NCBI GenBank assembly: GCA_030760725.1
Contig: JASWHV010000008.1
Span: forward strand, 50,443,671-50,507,670
Reading direction: 5' to 3'
Source: Neostapfia colusana
Lineage: Eukaryota > Streptophyta > Magnoliopsida > Poales > Poaceae
Length of the DNA stretch: 64,000 bases
Made by a program: the position numbers and the translations under genes. The notes below the pieces were generated by a model. It worked only from the letters and a program-made list of their open reading frames with translations, was not told the DNA's origin and made no database searches. Positions within the stretch are counted from its first letter, which is position 1. Each line of letters starts with the position of its first letter. Shown in pieces: positions 40,204 through 51,712 of this stretch.

Positions 40204-43200
40204 ATGGTGAGGGGAAACGCCGGCCGAAGGAACATCCAAGAGGATGACCACGAGGAAGTTCCTGTTAACCCGGGAGCTGGCGAGAACCATCTAGAAAGGT
40301 TGATGGCCATGCAAAACCAGCTGGTGCAAACCATGATCCAAACTTTGGGTCAGTTGCAGGCCATTCACAACCCCGTTCCGGCACCACCGCCACCACCACC
40401 GCCGGCTCACAACAGGTTGGGAGAGTTCATGAGGACTCGACCACCCACCTTTGCTCAAGCCAGCGACCCCATGGAGGCTGATGATTGGTTAAAATCCATG
40501 GAGAAAAAGCTTGCCATTGTTCAGTGCAATGACTGAGAGAAGGTTCTCTTCGCGTCACACCAACTTATGGGAGCCGCTGCTGACTGGTGGGATGCCCTGA
40601 GCAATGCTAATGCCGACCCGGAGACAATCACTTGGACTGAGTTCAAGGAAAGTTTCCGCTCTCATTACATCCCTGCTGGTGTAATGATGCTCAAGAGGCA
40701 GGAGTTCGAAGGTCTCCGCCAAGGATAGAAAAGTGTGAACGAGTATCTCAACAAGTTCATACAACTGTCCCGGTATGCCCCCGAAGATGTCAACTCAGAC
40801 CAGAGGAAGCAGTACCTGTTCATGAGAGGGTTGAACAATGACATCCAGGTTCAGCTCCTCAACAATGACTACGTAAGCTTTCAGAAGCTGGTTGACAAGG
40901 CCATAGTGGTCGAAAACAAGATCCGAGAGATCGAGCGAGAGTGCAAGAGGAAGATGCCATACCAGCCTCAAGGGAGCAACTTACGACCTCGGTACATGCC
41001 CCCTGCACCGCAGTATGGATCGACCACTCCTGCATACCGCCCCGGTCAGCCACCATAGCAACAACCCGTTGCTCCAGCACCTCGTGTGCCCATGCCTCCT
41101 GCGCCCCGACCTAACAATGGCCCTCCTGTTCAAAACCCCCGCCCCAACGTACCTGCTGCCATAGGCAACAGGGCATGCTTTGCATGCGGGGAAGTAGGAC
41201 ACTTCGTGAACCAGTGCCCGAGGAGAGGCCCTGGACAGCAAGGTAACGTGCCCAAGCAGAACCCGCGACTAAACGGAGGGGACAATCAAGGAAACCGTGG
41301 ACAACAGAACTATGCTCGTGGCCACGTGAATCATGTCTCTGCTGAGGAAGCACAACAGGCTTAGAACGTCGTAATTGGTATGTTCCTTGCCAACTCCAAC
41401 CCAGCCACCATCTTATTTGATTCTGGAGCATCACATTCCTTCATATCATCCAAATATGTTGCCAAACATCATCTACCCGTATCCCACTTTGAATGTGCTA
41501 TGTTAGTAAATTCTCCCGGAGGAGAAATGAGGACTAATATAGTATGTCCGAAAGTAAGCCTTAAAATAAGGGGGGTAGACTTCCTTGCCAACCTTATTGT
41601 CTTGGACTCCCAAGGGATTGACATCATACTCGGAATGGATTGGTTAAGCAAGCACAATGGAGTAATCCAATGTGCTGAAAAAAGCGTGCAGTTGATAAAC
41701 GAGCACGGTATTCATATCGAGTTTGAGTCAGCCCAGCAAACAACCAAACAGGCAATCTTGAAACACGTCGAAGGTACAACCTTGGACAACATTCCAGTGG
41801 TTCAGGAATTTTTGGACGTGTTCCCGGAAGAGCTTCCAGGTATGCCACCTGACCGGGACATTGAGTTTGCCATAGATTTGGTGCCCGAAACTGCACCCAT
41901 AGCCAAGAGACCCTATAGGATGCCCGTCAATGAGCTAGTAGAACTCAAGAAGCAAATTCAAGAACAGTTGGAGAAGGGTTTTATCCGTCCAAGCTCGTCA
42001 CCATGGGGAGCTCTGGTGCTCTTCGTAGATAAGAAGGATGGAACCCAAAGGATGTGCGTGGACTATAGGTCTCTCAACGAGGTAACAATCAAGAACAAAT
42101 ACCCTCTGTGCCGTATAGAGGACCTATTCGACCAAATGAAAGGAGCCCGAGTGTTCTCCAAGATTGATCTTCGGTCAGGATATTTCCAGCTGAAGATTAA
42201 GCCCTCCGATATACCCAAGACAGCCTTTCGAACACGGTATGGTTCGTATGAATATACCGTCATGTCTTTTGGGTTGACAAAAGCACCCACATACTTCATG
42301 TACCTTATGAACAAGGTTTTCATGGAGTACTTGGACAAGTTCGTCGTGGTTTTCATCGACGACATTATGGTGTATTCAAAGAGTGAGGAGGAGCATGTAG
42401 AACATTTGAAATTGACCTTGCACAAATTGCGCGAGCATCAATTGTATGCCAAGCTCAACAAGTGTCAATTTTGGCTAAAGGAAATATCTTTCCTAGGCCA
42501 CATTATCTTCAAGGAAGGGGTATCAGTTGATCCCGAAAAGGTGAGAGATGTTCTGAAATGGGACCAACCGCAGAGCGTGAGGGATATTCGGAGTTTTCTT
42601 GGGATGGCTGGATACTATAGACGCTTCATTAAAGACTTCTCTAAAATAGCAAAACCTGTGACGGAGTTGCTAATGAAGGGGAAGATCTTCCAATGGACAC
42701 CAGCCTGCCAAAGAAGTTTTGAAGAACTCAAGAAAAGGCTAACCACAGCACCAGTTCTGGTATTGCCAGACGTAAGCAAGAGCTTTGACATATATTGTGA
42801 CGCATCCAGACAGGGGCTCGGATGTGTGCTCATGCAAGAAGGACAAGTGGTAGCCTATGCCTCATGGCAAATAAAGAAGCACGAGCTTAATTATCCTACA
42901 CATGACTTGGAGCTAGCAGCGGTAGTGCATGCATTGAAGATTTGGAGACATTATATCTTTGGTCATCGATGTGAGATCTATACGGATCATAAAAGCCTCA
43001 AGTACATATTTACACAAACGGATTTGAATTTGAGGCAACGTCGATGGTTGGAACTCATCAAGGATTACGATGTTGGAATCAACTACCACCCCGGGATGGC
43101 CAATGTAGTAGCTGATGCATTGAGCCGAAAGGGAGCATGTCACCAACTCACCGTTCGGGAGCTACCACCCGAACTACGTAAGGAGTTCGAACGGTTACAC

Positions 43201-44703
43201 CTCGGATTCTTGAACAACATGGAGATAATGGAGATCCACTCTTCATTGGAGCAAGAGATAAGAGAGGGCCAAGCAATGGATGAGGGGATCAAAGAGATCA
43301 AGGAAAGAATCCGACAAGGAATAGAGAAGGATTTCAAGGAGGATGAGAAGGGTACGCTTTGGCTAGGAAAAAGGATTTGTGTGCCTAACGTAAAACACCT
43401 CCGCGACATGATATTGAAGGAGGCACATGATTCACCCTATTCCATACATCCCGGAAGTATCAAAATGTACAAGGACTTGAAAACTTGTTATTGGTGGGAT
43501 GGTATGAAGAGGGATATAGACGAATACGTTGCCCTATGCAACACATGCCAACGGGTGAAGGCCGAACGTCAAAGACCAGCTGGATTGTTGCAACCCTTGA
43601 AGGTACCCGAATGGAAGTGGGAGGACATCAGTATGGATTTCATCGTCGGATTGCCACGTACTGAGTCGGGTTACGAATCCATCTGGGTCATCGTGGACCA
43701 ATTGACGAAAACCGCCCATTTTATCCCCATAAGGGCCAATTACAACGTTGCACAGTTAGCCGACTTGTACATGGAGCAGATCGTGTGCTGTCATGGAGTC
43801 CCGAGGAGGATAGTCTCAGATCGAGGTTCTCAGTTTACCTCTAGATTCTGGAGGAAGCTGCAGAAAGCCATGGGTACACGACTGGATTTTAGCTCCGCCT
43901 ATCACCCACAAACTGATGGACAAACCAAAAGGACAAACCAAATTCTGGAGTACATGTTGAGAGCTTGCGCCTTGAAACGTGGGCGTAGTTGGGATAGGAG
44001 TTTACCGTATGCCGAATTCTCCTATAACAACAGCTATCAAGCTAGCTTGAAGATGTCGCCTTTCGAAGCATAATATGGTAGACGGTGTAGAACGCCGCTG
44101 TTCTGGAATGAAACCGGAGAGAACCAGGTGTTTGGACCCGAAGTACTACAAGAAGCTGAAAAGCAAGTCCAAACGGTACGGGAGAACTTGAAGGCTGCTC
44201 AGTCACGACAGAAAGGGTATGCGGACAATAGGCGTAGGAAGTTGACCTTTGAAGTAGGAGACTTCGTATACCTTAAAGTATCGCCTATCTGAGGCCAACG
44301 ACGTTTCAACGTCAAAGGCAAGCTAGCACCTCGCTACATCGGACCATTTAATATCTTGGACAAGTGAGGAGATGTAGCCTATCAACTAGAGCTCCCAACC
44401 CACCTCTCCGACGTACATGACATGTTTCATGTATCCCAGCTCAAGAAGTGCTTGAGAGTACAAGAGTAGCAAGTATTAATGGGAGAGCTTGAACTTCAAG
44501 AGGATCTGACTTATGCGGAACACCCTGTCCGAATCTTGGACGTGAAGGAAAGGGTCACCCGGAACAAGGTGATTCGATGGTGCAAGGTACAATGGAGCCA
44601 TCACACCGAAGCTGAAGCCACATGGGAGCGTGAAGAAGATATCAAGGCAGAATTTCCCCATCTGTTCCCTACTAACGAATCTCGAGGACGAGATTCAATT
44701 TAA
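40204..44703 (+). pseudogene. gag-pol: G4 gag-pol polyprotein with eight nonsense codons and no frameshift
   Basis: One frame spans about 1500 codons, from MVRGNAGRR to the stop at 44701-44703. Domains in order: gag (40440-40980), CCHC knuckle CFACGEVGHFVNQC, protease LFDSGASHSF, RT with FIDDIMVYSK, RNase H with YCDASRQGLGC, integrase finger HDSPYSIHPGS...CNTC, catalytic MDFIVGLPRTESGYES, VSDRGSQFTSRF and a chromodomain (CKVQWSHHTEAEATWERE). In-frame stops: 40534 TGA, 40726 TAG, 41056 TAG, 41362 TAG, 44071 TAA, 44290 TGA, 44365 TGA, 44467 TAG. Most fit C-to-T changes in CGA or CAG codons. Catalytic residues are otherwise kept. The element cannot make a full polyprotein. Confidence 0.95.
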
Positions 44704-44715
44704 GGGAGGTAGGTT
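44701..44715 (+). other. G4 polypurine tract
   Basis: taagggaggtaggtt directly before the LTR start tgtgacaccc. Confidence 0.8.
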
Positions 44716-47386
44716 TGTGACACCCTCATCTCTGGTTTATGCATGTATTCATATTACATGTAGAGAAAAACATTTTAAAAGAAGTGGGAGCAGAGAAATT
44801 ATCAAATAGATGGCCAGTAAGAACCGAATCTAGTTCACAGAAAGCACCGAAGACAACTTCCGCGGCCCGCCGGCCATGTGGCAGGCTCGGGGCTCATCTC
44901 CGCTAAGAGGGAGAGGTCCGACCCTGAGGAACACATGTTGCTCGGAGCTAGCCTCTGCGGGAGAAGCAAAGGCATTTCTGTGGGACACGTGTCGCCATCG
45001 GAGCTTATCTCCAGGAGGTCCGACACTGTTGGACACGTGTTAACCTTGGAGCACGTCTCTAAGGAAAGAAGGAGAGACCGGCACTAACACGTGGCGTGCG
45101 TGGAACCACCTCCAAGTAAGATAGGAGCTCCCGACCGCCAGGATACGTGGCACACGTGGAGCTCACCCTCGAAGGAGAAGGGAGGTCTCGCTCGTTGACA
45201 CGCGGCACAATCGGAGCTCGTCTCTGCGGAGAAGGAAATTCCAGGCCCCGGAGGACACGTGGAGCTTCCGGAGCTCATCACCACGGAGGTAACGAGTTTT
45301 GGAGCGGTTTTTACGCATAAGAATACCGGTACGTAAAGGAAACCGACCTGAATTCCACGATGTTACTAAAGATAAGACGTTAGGATCCAACAACGATCTG
45401 AATAAGACTCTTATTCGGGGTACAATCAGATTAGTACTCTTCTCTTCCCGATTATAAATAGAACCCAGAACCTATGGCCAAAACCACAAACTTCTTTTCC
45501 AACTCCTGAGCCGACGACTTAGAGCCCTAGCCCTAACTCGCCGAGTAAACCATCGCCGAAGCACAGCAAGGAAGATCGCCGGTGGAAAGCCAAAAAGGTC
45601 TAAGGAGGACCTCGAAACCGAGAAGAACGTAAGGTAGGACTCCTATACCACCTTATGACATCATTGTGTATTTTTTGCATCTGTTCCTTGGTTCCTTTCG
45701 AACAGAAGCCTTCTCGTGGACAGATCGCTTGATGATCAGTTTGATCTAAAGACAAGATCATCGCCACGTCCACCTTTGATACGAACATCTCTGTCCATGC
45801 AAGCCATACAAGAACACGTGCAAACCAATCTAATAAAACTAATCATAGGATAACATGCATATGCATCATCGCATCTAGTTTAAGGTTTGTGCGTAATATT
45901 GATTGCTGTGAATCTTGTATGCACGTGATCCTATATAGTGGGACAAGCTCAGGGAGCTGTTTACGATGAGCTGCAACAACAAGGTTTTGAGATCCAAGAA
46001 CCACCGGAACCGCAAGAAGAATGCAAGTGCTCCTTGACCATATTGATCCTATGTTTTGGGTGAAACTGTTTTGTTTTGCGAAAAGGTGTGTGTGCTGAGT
46101 CAAACATGATGGCAAACCCTTTTATAGGAGTTTACTAGTATTGGTTAAACCACCCTTGTCGCCAGGGATTTTTATGAGTCGGGTATGGTTTTTGCTTTAT
46201 GCTTCGCTGAGTGCATGGGATTGGGAAGCGAGATAGATGTGTCTAGCTAACCGCACTCGTAATGATAATGAGAAACTGATGATGTTAATGAACATGGATC
46301 GGAGGGAGATCTAGGCAAGCCTGGGTTTTTTAATGAAGTAGCATGAGATGGTGGTTTACTTGCCGTAGATCTAAGGACCGGTTCATGCATGCACATGCCA
46401 GGATAACAGTGCCACCACAAGGCCAAGTATGGGTGCGGCTTAGCTGAGTAATTAGGTAAGTTGCTAGAGTGTTATGGACTGTGGAAGGCGCGGGGAATGG
46501 GAGTCGAGTGAGGACTGCCCAGGGAACTGCATGGCACAAGAGGGAGCCCGTGGGTGGGAGAATTGGAGATTCTAGCCTGCCGGTGAAACCTTAGTGAGTC
46601 CATACATCTAGTAACCCCTTTGTAAAGGCTATTTTGTGATCTATTGACCATACACCGATGGTTGTGTACTGGTATAATGGAGGTTCTGCAGTCGCCGACG
46701 GGTGACGAAATCACAAACTTGTGGGTAAAGAGGTGCAAACTCTGCAGAGTTCTAAAACTATCATGATAGCCGAGCTTACAGTCCCGAGCACCTGGCTAAA
46801 CTGCCATGATTAGTTGGGATGGTTATCGGGAAGGTTTTTGGTTATGGTTATTGATTTTGGTTATGGTTTGGTTTTGGGACTGTTGAGTCTGGGTGATAAG
46901 ATGGTTGCATGACGGTTGAGTCATGGCAACGAGATTGGTCTCGGTGTGAGACGAAGCTGTTTATGAGATAAGATGGTAGCAAATACGGGAAGGTATTCGT
47001 GAGATGGTAGCGAATACGAGGAGGTATTCGTGAGTAAGGATGAAGTTGGATTAATGTTCGGATGGAACACGGAAAGTGATGGAGGTATGTTGGTAATTTA
47101 ATACATGCTGGGATTACATTCATCTAAAGTTAAGTTGTTGTTTTATCATGGTTTTATAAATCTGCTTTTCTGCAAATGAGCCTTTTATACCTACCTTGTT
47201 ATGAGCTACATATCATGTGTTTCCCGCACGTGCTGAGTACATCATTGTACTCAAACTTGCATTATTATCTCCTCATCAGCAGCAGGAGAAGACTACTATG
47301 AAGACCAAGTGGAGCATTAGGGCGTGTGATCTATTCTCAACCTTGCCTGTGGAGGGTGTAGAGATGGAGCCACTTCTGCTTAGAAA
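44716..47386 (+). repeat. G4 3' LTR, 3'-truncated
   Basis: Longest copy of this LTR in the window. It has eight ACGTG-type units (about 44874-45262), a TATA (45453-45460), the hairpin gagtaca-tcat-tgtactc (47235-47252), and ends near gagccacttctgcttag. G1 shows about 250 bp more at this end, so the terminus was lost at the LINE junction. Confidence 0.92.
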
Positions 47387-47800
47387 GGAGATAAAAAATG
47401 TGTTTTTTGTATGCATGATGAGACTATTCAACATCTCTTTTTCGATTATCACTATGCTAGATTTTTGAGCTCTTAAGATTACCTTTTCTATTAATACCCC
47501 AGCATCTATTCCTCACATGTTTAATGGGTGATTGCCCTCTTTTCCTCCTAGATCAAGAGCAATTTTTTTATTACAGCTGCATCAATCGTTTGGGTGATAT
47601 GGTTATGCAGAAATGACATTTTTTCTGATAACTCTCTAATGAAAACTTATATGCAGATAATTTTCAGGGCTACTTATTGGTGCCGTACGTGGGCACCATT
47701 ACAAAAGCGTGAAGAAAGGATCAACATGCTGACGAAAGCTTGCTGCTCACTGGAAGTATCAGCCATGAGAGTCTTTACCTGATTTGGTTGGAGCTTTAGC
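47387..47800 (+). pseudogene. LINE (L1/RTE-like) reverse transcriptase C-terminal relic
   Basis: The frame starting near 47390 reads KCVFCMHDETIQHLFFDY, a zf-RVT type CxxC...H domain found at the C-terminus of plant non-LTR RT proteins. Further on, 47594-47782 encodes IVWVIWLCRNDIFSDNS and KTYMQIIFRATYWCRTWA, the usual terminal block. The RT domain itself is absent. The 3' region runs to about 47960. It abuts the truncated G4 LTR. Confidence 0.8.
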
Positions 47801-48095
47801 TATTAGGCTACCTTCATAATAATAACTTTATCGGGTATTCACACTTTTATTTTACTTTGCTCTTGTCATTGTCTGATGGCATGTTTCAATTGTAATAAGT
47901 CGGCCACAATCTTTCTGAGGAGAAGGTCGGGACTATCCCATTATCTAAAAGAAAATAAGAATAGGGTGACTAGCTTGCTGACTGAGATAAATTCAATGGC
48001 ATGAGATGGAACTTTGAATATTACCATTTATATGTGTATATATGCATCTTCTATGCTGTCTTAAAAAAGAATATCTTGAGCACATAAGAGGCTCC
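47801..48095 (+). other. Probable LINE 3' region and unassigned sequence
   Basis: AT-rich, no ORF of note. It may be the 3' UTR of the LINE relic; I cannot find the end or a target duplication. Confidence 0.4.
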
Positions 48096-48560
48096 AAGCT
48101 TTGTGGCTGCAGCCGGCAGGGTCCACATAATGGCGCCGAGCGAGGCAAGGCACCAGCGCCAGCGGCGCCGTGGGCGCGGAGAAGCAGCACCGCTTTGCGA
48201 TCCTACCCCAGCCCTGGTCCGTGGCGAGAAGAAGCGCTCGTAGGCGTGTGAATCACGGAGGTGACCGTGCCTATGACGTCGAGCAGGATGTTCCTACTGC
48301 CGGAGGCGACGATGGCGACGACGGGCGCTCACTTTCTCGCCGCCGCCGCCTCCGGTCGTTGTTGCAGGTTCGTGCAGGGGTTTTGCGGGCTATCAGCGTA
48401 CATCCGCACCCGCTTCAACTAAGTGGGCTGCACAGCGGCGCAATGCGGACTCACGGCGCAGGCTGGCAGCGGGTTTGTGGCCAGGCCCGCGCCACTTGCA
48501 CCTCTACTTGCGACGACCATGTTGGGTCAGAGCACATAATTGGATTCGGTTAGAAGAAAA
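48096..48560 (+). other. GC-rich patch, possible captured gene fragment
   Basis: This island is much richer in G+C than its flanks. One frame reads MATTGAHFLAAAASGRCC-like sequence around 48310-48370, resembling a transit-peptide start, but no frame stays open and no family is recognised. It could be a captured exon or a decayed promoter. Confidence 0.35.
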
Positions 48561-49675
48561 TATCGGTTATGAAAAATTGATAATTTAATATAATTAAAAA
48601 ATTATAAATACATAATTTGGTTGTGATTAACTCGGTTTGATTTTACAGTCAATCGCATATTATTTACAATATAATCTATTTTGCAAAAATAACAATAAAA
48701 ACACATAAAAATATAAATAAATAACATGGATGAGCTATGAGAAAATAATCAATAAGGATGAAGATTTGTACTATTGAGCTTTGTTTTTATGGGTGGTGAG
48801 ATAGTGTGAATTAAATTTTTGGTTAAGTCAGTTAATTGGGTTAATATGTTGTGAAAACCGAATAAACTTTGGTTAGCTGTAATACACAAAAAAACAAAAA
48901 ATTGAATTTGACTGAAAAAATTGATTAACCACATATTTTATTTTAGTTTGGTGACCTTTGGTTTTGTTTTATGATTTACGGTTAACCACACCCACCCCTA
49001 GGAACATCGTAGGAAGGGTTGCTCGAGAGAGCCACCCATGCCGTATATAAGCCTTCGTGCCTTATGTTGCACACGGTGAGCTTGGCGAGCAGTTGCAGTA
49101 TTGTGTAACATGTCCATCCATAATGATGTGTTGTTAAGCATAATGCAGCATCATAAGCACCTTTAGTGTGCTCATTGCATCAGCATAATCATGTGCATTC
49201 ATATTGGAATTTTAAATTCTAATTTGACTAAAACCCATGCAATGTAAAGAAACTATAATTTTTTTAATAGACGTTATTCCCAAACAAAGAATTTAACCAA
49301 TTCTACACCTGATAACTTGAATTTAGGTGAATTTTACCAATTTTAAGAAAGTTTTAAGTGCTCTAAAAATTGTAAACAATGATAATAGCCAATCCAGTTG
49401 AAAATATTTAGTTCAAACTCTACAACACCTTGTGGATGTCAATCTCAAATGAGTTCTATAATGTTTGGGCTACCACAAGGAGATCGGGTTAAATTTTAGA
49501 AGCCCAAAAGTTATTTTATTTTAGGCTCAAAGTGTAGAGTGTTAAGCCGAGAAAAATCCTGGAAAATAGAAAATACTCATGGCTCCACCTGCCAGCCTCT
49601 CTCCTCTCTTCCTAATCTAGACAACATGTAGGAAAACGTTGCTATGTGGCCACCAACGTGGAGGGCATGGCTTAG
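48561..49675. other. AT-rich intergenic sequence
   Basis: About 1.1 kb with no recognisable gene, repeat terminus or RNA. Several decayed short ORFs only. Confidence 0.5.
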
Positions 49676-49689
49676 CACCATTTAAAACC

Positions 49690-49985
49690 ATTATCACAGG
49701 CGCCTCGTTTTTCAGACCCAGGCGGTCTGTAAAAAATACTTCTGTGATGTCGAATGAATTAATACCCGACTGTGATGAATGAACATCACAGACGGCTCGT
49801 AAAGGCAAACCGCCTGTGTAAACATATCAATTTTCACAGACGGACCGTGGAATAGGAGCCGCCTGCAATATTGACCATTAATACAGGTGGCTGAAGTGAC
49901 CGGGCGTGCTCAATCTTTGCGGTTACCGAGGGGAACACACCTTTGATTCAATTCAAAGCCACCAAACGTCACGGCCCGGTATACA
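49690..49985. repeat. CACTA left subterminal repeats
   Basis: Short motifs such as atcacaggcgc, cacagacggctcg and accgcctgtg in both orientations, matching those at the right end. The part 49828-49985 is repeated at 50727-50877. Confidence 0.75.
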
Positions 49986-50074
49986 TCAACCATATTTAGA
50001 ATCAAACAAAAAGACAATAAACAATTCAATAATCGATAACAAACATTTATCATCAAACAAACATTCATTAAAAA

Positions 50075-50566
50075 TTACATTTTTATAAACAACAAAAGAA
50101 AACAACAGACGATCCTCGAGTCCCCCGGTGAAGGAGAAACCCCACACTTGTCAGCGATTGCCTCCACCAACTTTCTGTTGCCTTCCACCCCAAGCACCTC
50201 ACCGACCGTCTCCCGCATCGCGTCAAAACGACCGACCATTGTGCTTAACCTGAAGAGGTAGTGGCCTATGGTGTCCATTCCAATATATTCTGGAAGGGGA
50301 TCAAGACCAAGAAGCTGCATGACATCAGATAAACTGTTAAATACATCCTTCGCCATCTGCTGGCGCAACGGTGTAAGGTCGTCCTCTGCCCTGAGGGCAA
50401 GCAAACTGTCCTCTAGGAAAGCGACTTTCCCAAGCAGGTACACTCTCTCTTCCTCCCAAGAAGGCGACGGAGGTGCGGTTGGATCCGAGGATGGAGGCGC
50501 GGTTGGAGCCGGGGACGAAGGCGCGACGAGTGGAGAGGATGGTCGGGAGCGCTTCGGTGGTGCCAT
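50075..50566 (-). CDS. Hypothetical 163-residue protein inside the CACTA element
   Basis: The ORF reads MAPPKRSRPSSPLVAPSS, a Pro/Ser-rich N-terminus of about 40 residues, then a helical-looking domain (VYLLGKVAFLEDSLLALRAEDD, LRQQMAKDVFNSLSDVMQLLG) and a stretch ending CCFLLLFIKM. I do not recognise a family. It lies between two 150-bp direct repeats, in a GC-rich patch unlike the AT-rich rest of the element. It might be a captured host exon or the start of an element gene; transcription is unknown. Confidence 0.45.
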   Translation of the reverse strand: MAPPKRSRPSSPLVAPSSPAPTAPPSSDPTAPPSPSWEEERVYLLGKVAFLEDSLLALRAEDDLTPLRQQMAKDVFNSLSDVMQLLGLDPLPEYIGMDTIGHYLFRLSTMVGRFDAMRETVGEVLGVEGNRKLVEAIADKCGVSPSPGDSRIVCCFLLLFIKM

Positions 50567-50726
50567 TGAGACTAGGGCTACGGTGAGGCGAGGAAGATGG
50601 AGACTAGAGGGAAGAGGAAGACTGTGATGGTGGTGCAGAGAAAGGGAAGGTGCATGTTATAATGGTGCGGAAAAGGAGAGGTCGGATCGCTTCGAATTCT
50701 ACGCGCGAATGGCAACGACCGCACGA

Positions 50727-50877
50727 TACAGGCGGACCGTGGAGTAGGAGCCACGTGCAATATTGGCCATTAATACTAGTGGCTGAAGCGACCGGGCGTG
50801 CACGCCTTTTTCGTTACCGAGGGGAACGCGCGCAATACATGCGTCCTTTGAATTCAATTCGAAGCCACCAAACGATG
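50727..50877. repeat. Direct repeat of the left subterminal block
   Basis: Matches 49828-49985 (acaggcggaccgtggagtaggagcc..., gtggctgaagcgaccgggcgtgc..., ttcaattcgaagccaccaaacg), about 900 bp downstream, same orientation. Confidence 0.8.
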
Positions 50878-51712
50878 ATCGATATAAATACACACCCGCA
50901 CGATCGTCTTCTCTGCACAACCATAGTAGAATTACTTGTTTTTCTTTTCTTTTTTTAGTTGATGTTGTATTTTCTTTTCATGTTCTGTAATATTGTTTTT
51001 ATCTTCTAATCATAATAGATATCGCATGTATGCATCTTGTGCACTCAAAAGCAATCACATCGATCGCTTCACTTCACTTCACTCGTGGCCTCATACACGC
51101 CTCGTATTCACCACCACGACCACCTCCTCTTCCTTTGCATTATGTACAACCTTCTACTTAAAACCGTAATGTTACAGGCATCTTTTCCTGTAGTGACTTT
51201 TCTTGTTCTGAAAGTGTTGTACTGCAATGTTGTGTTACACATTATCGCATAAAAGTTGATATCATAAAGTAGCGTAAGTTTTCACAGGCGGTCCTTAACC
51301 AATAGACGCTTGCGAAAATTGTATTTACCAATTATTCAAAATGTTTTCACGGTATTTATTTAAAGGAAAAACAGAGAAAAATTATACACAAACATGAACA
51401 GAGGAAAAACAGAGCTCACACGTACACATAGAGATGAAGCAGCACTCAGCCGGCCATGGCTTCAAGCGCTGTGTATTTCACTATTAAAGTCTACGCCAAC
51501 TCAAAGCCAATATTTCATTGTATGAATTTTGTTAATTATTTTAAAGCATTCCAACATGTCAAAATTCAAATATGAAAAGAGAAAAAATTGTCAAATTAAA
51601 ATATTAAAGATTCATTACAATATTACAAATATATAAAATATATATCATACATTTTTTCTAGTATTGACATCTCCTCGCATATAGGGTTTCAAATCCTTTT
51701 TAATGCTTCTTT
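50878..51712. other. CACTA internal sequence without a gene
   Basis: AT-rich with an extra pair of 'tcacaggcggtcc' type motifs near 51285. No ORF is recognised. Confidence 0.5.

Larger units (their letters stand above)
38813..47386 (+). mobile_element. G4: chromodomain Ty3/gypsy element without ORF0, 3'-truncated
   Basis: 5' LTR (38813-39762, internally deleted), triplicated PBS leader, one-frame polyprotein relic, PPT and 3' LTR (44716 to about 47386, missing its last roughly 250 bp by comparison with G1). It is the same family as G1. It lacks the ORF0 of G2/G3: the leader before gag is only 441 bp. The right boundary is where LTR similarity ends and LINE coding begins. Confidence 0.92.

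Noticed and set aside
49676..49690. Perfect left CACTA terminus with target duplication
   Set aside because: The left text (cac-catttaaaacc) lacks the ta of cacta and the 3 bp before it (tag) do not match the right att. Reported as uncertain.
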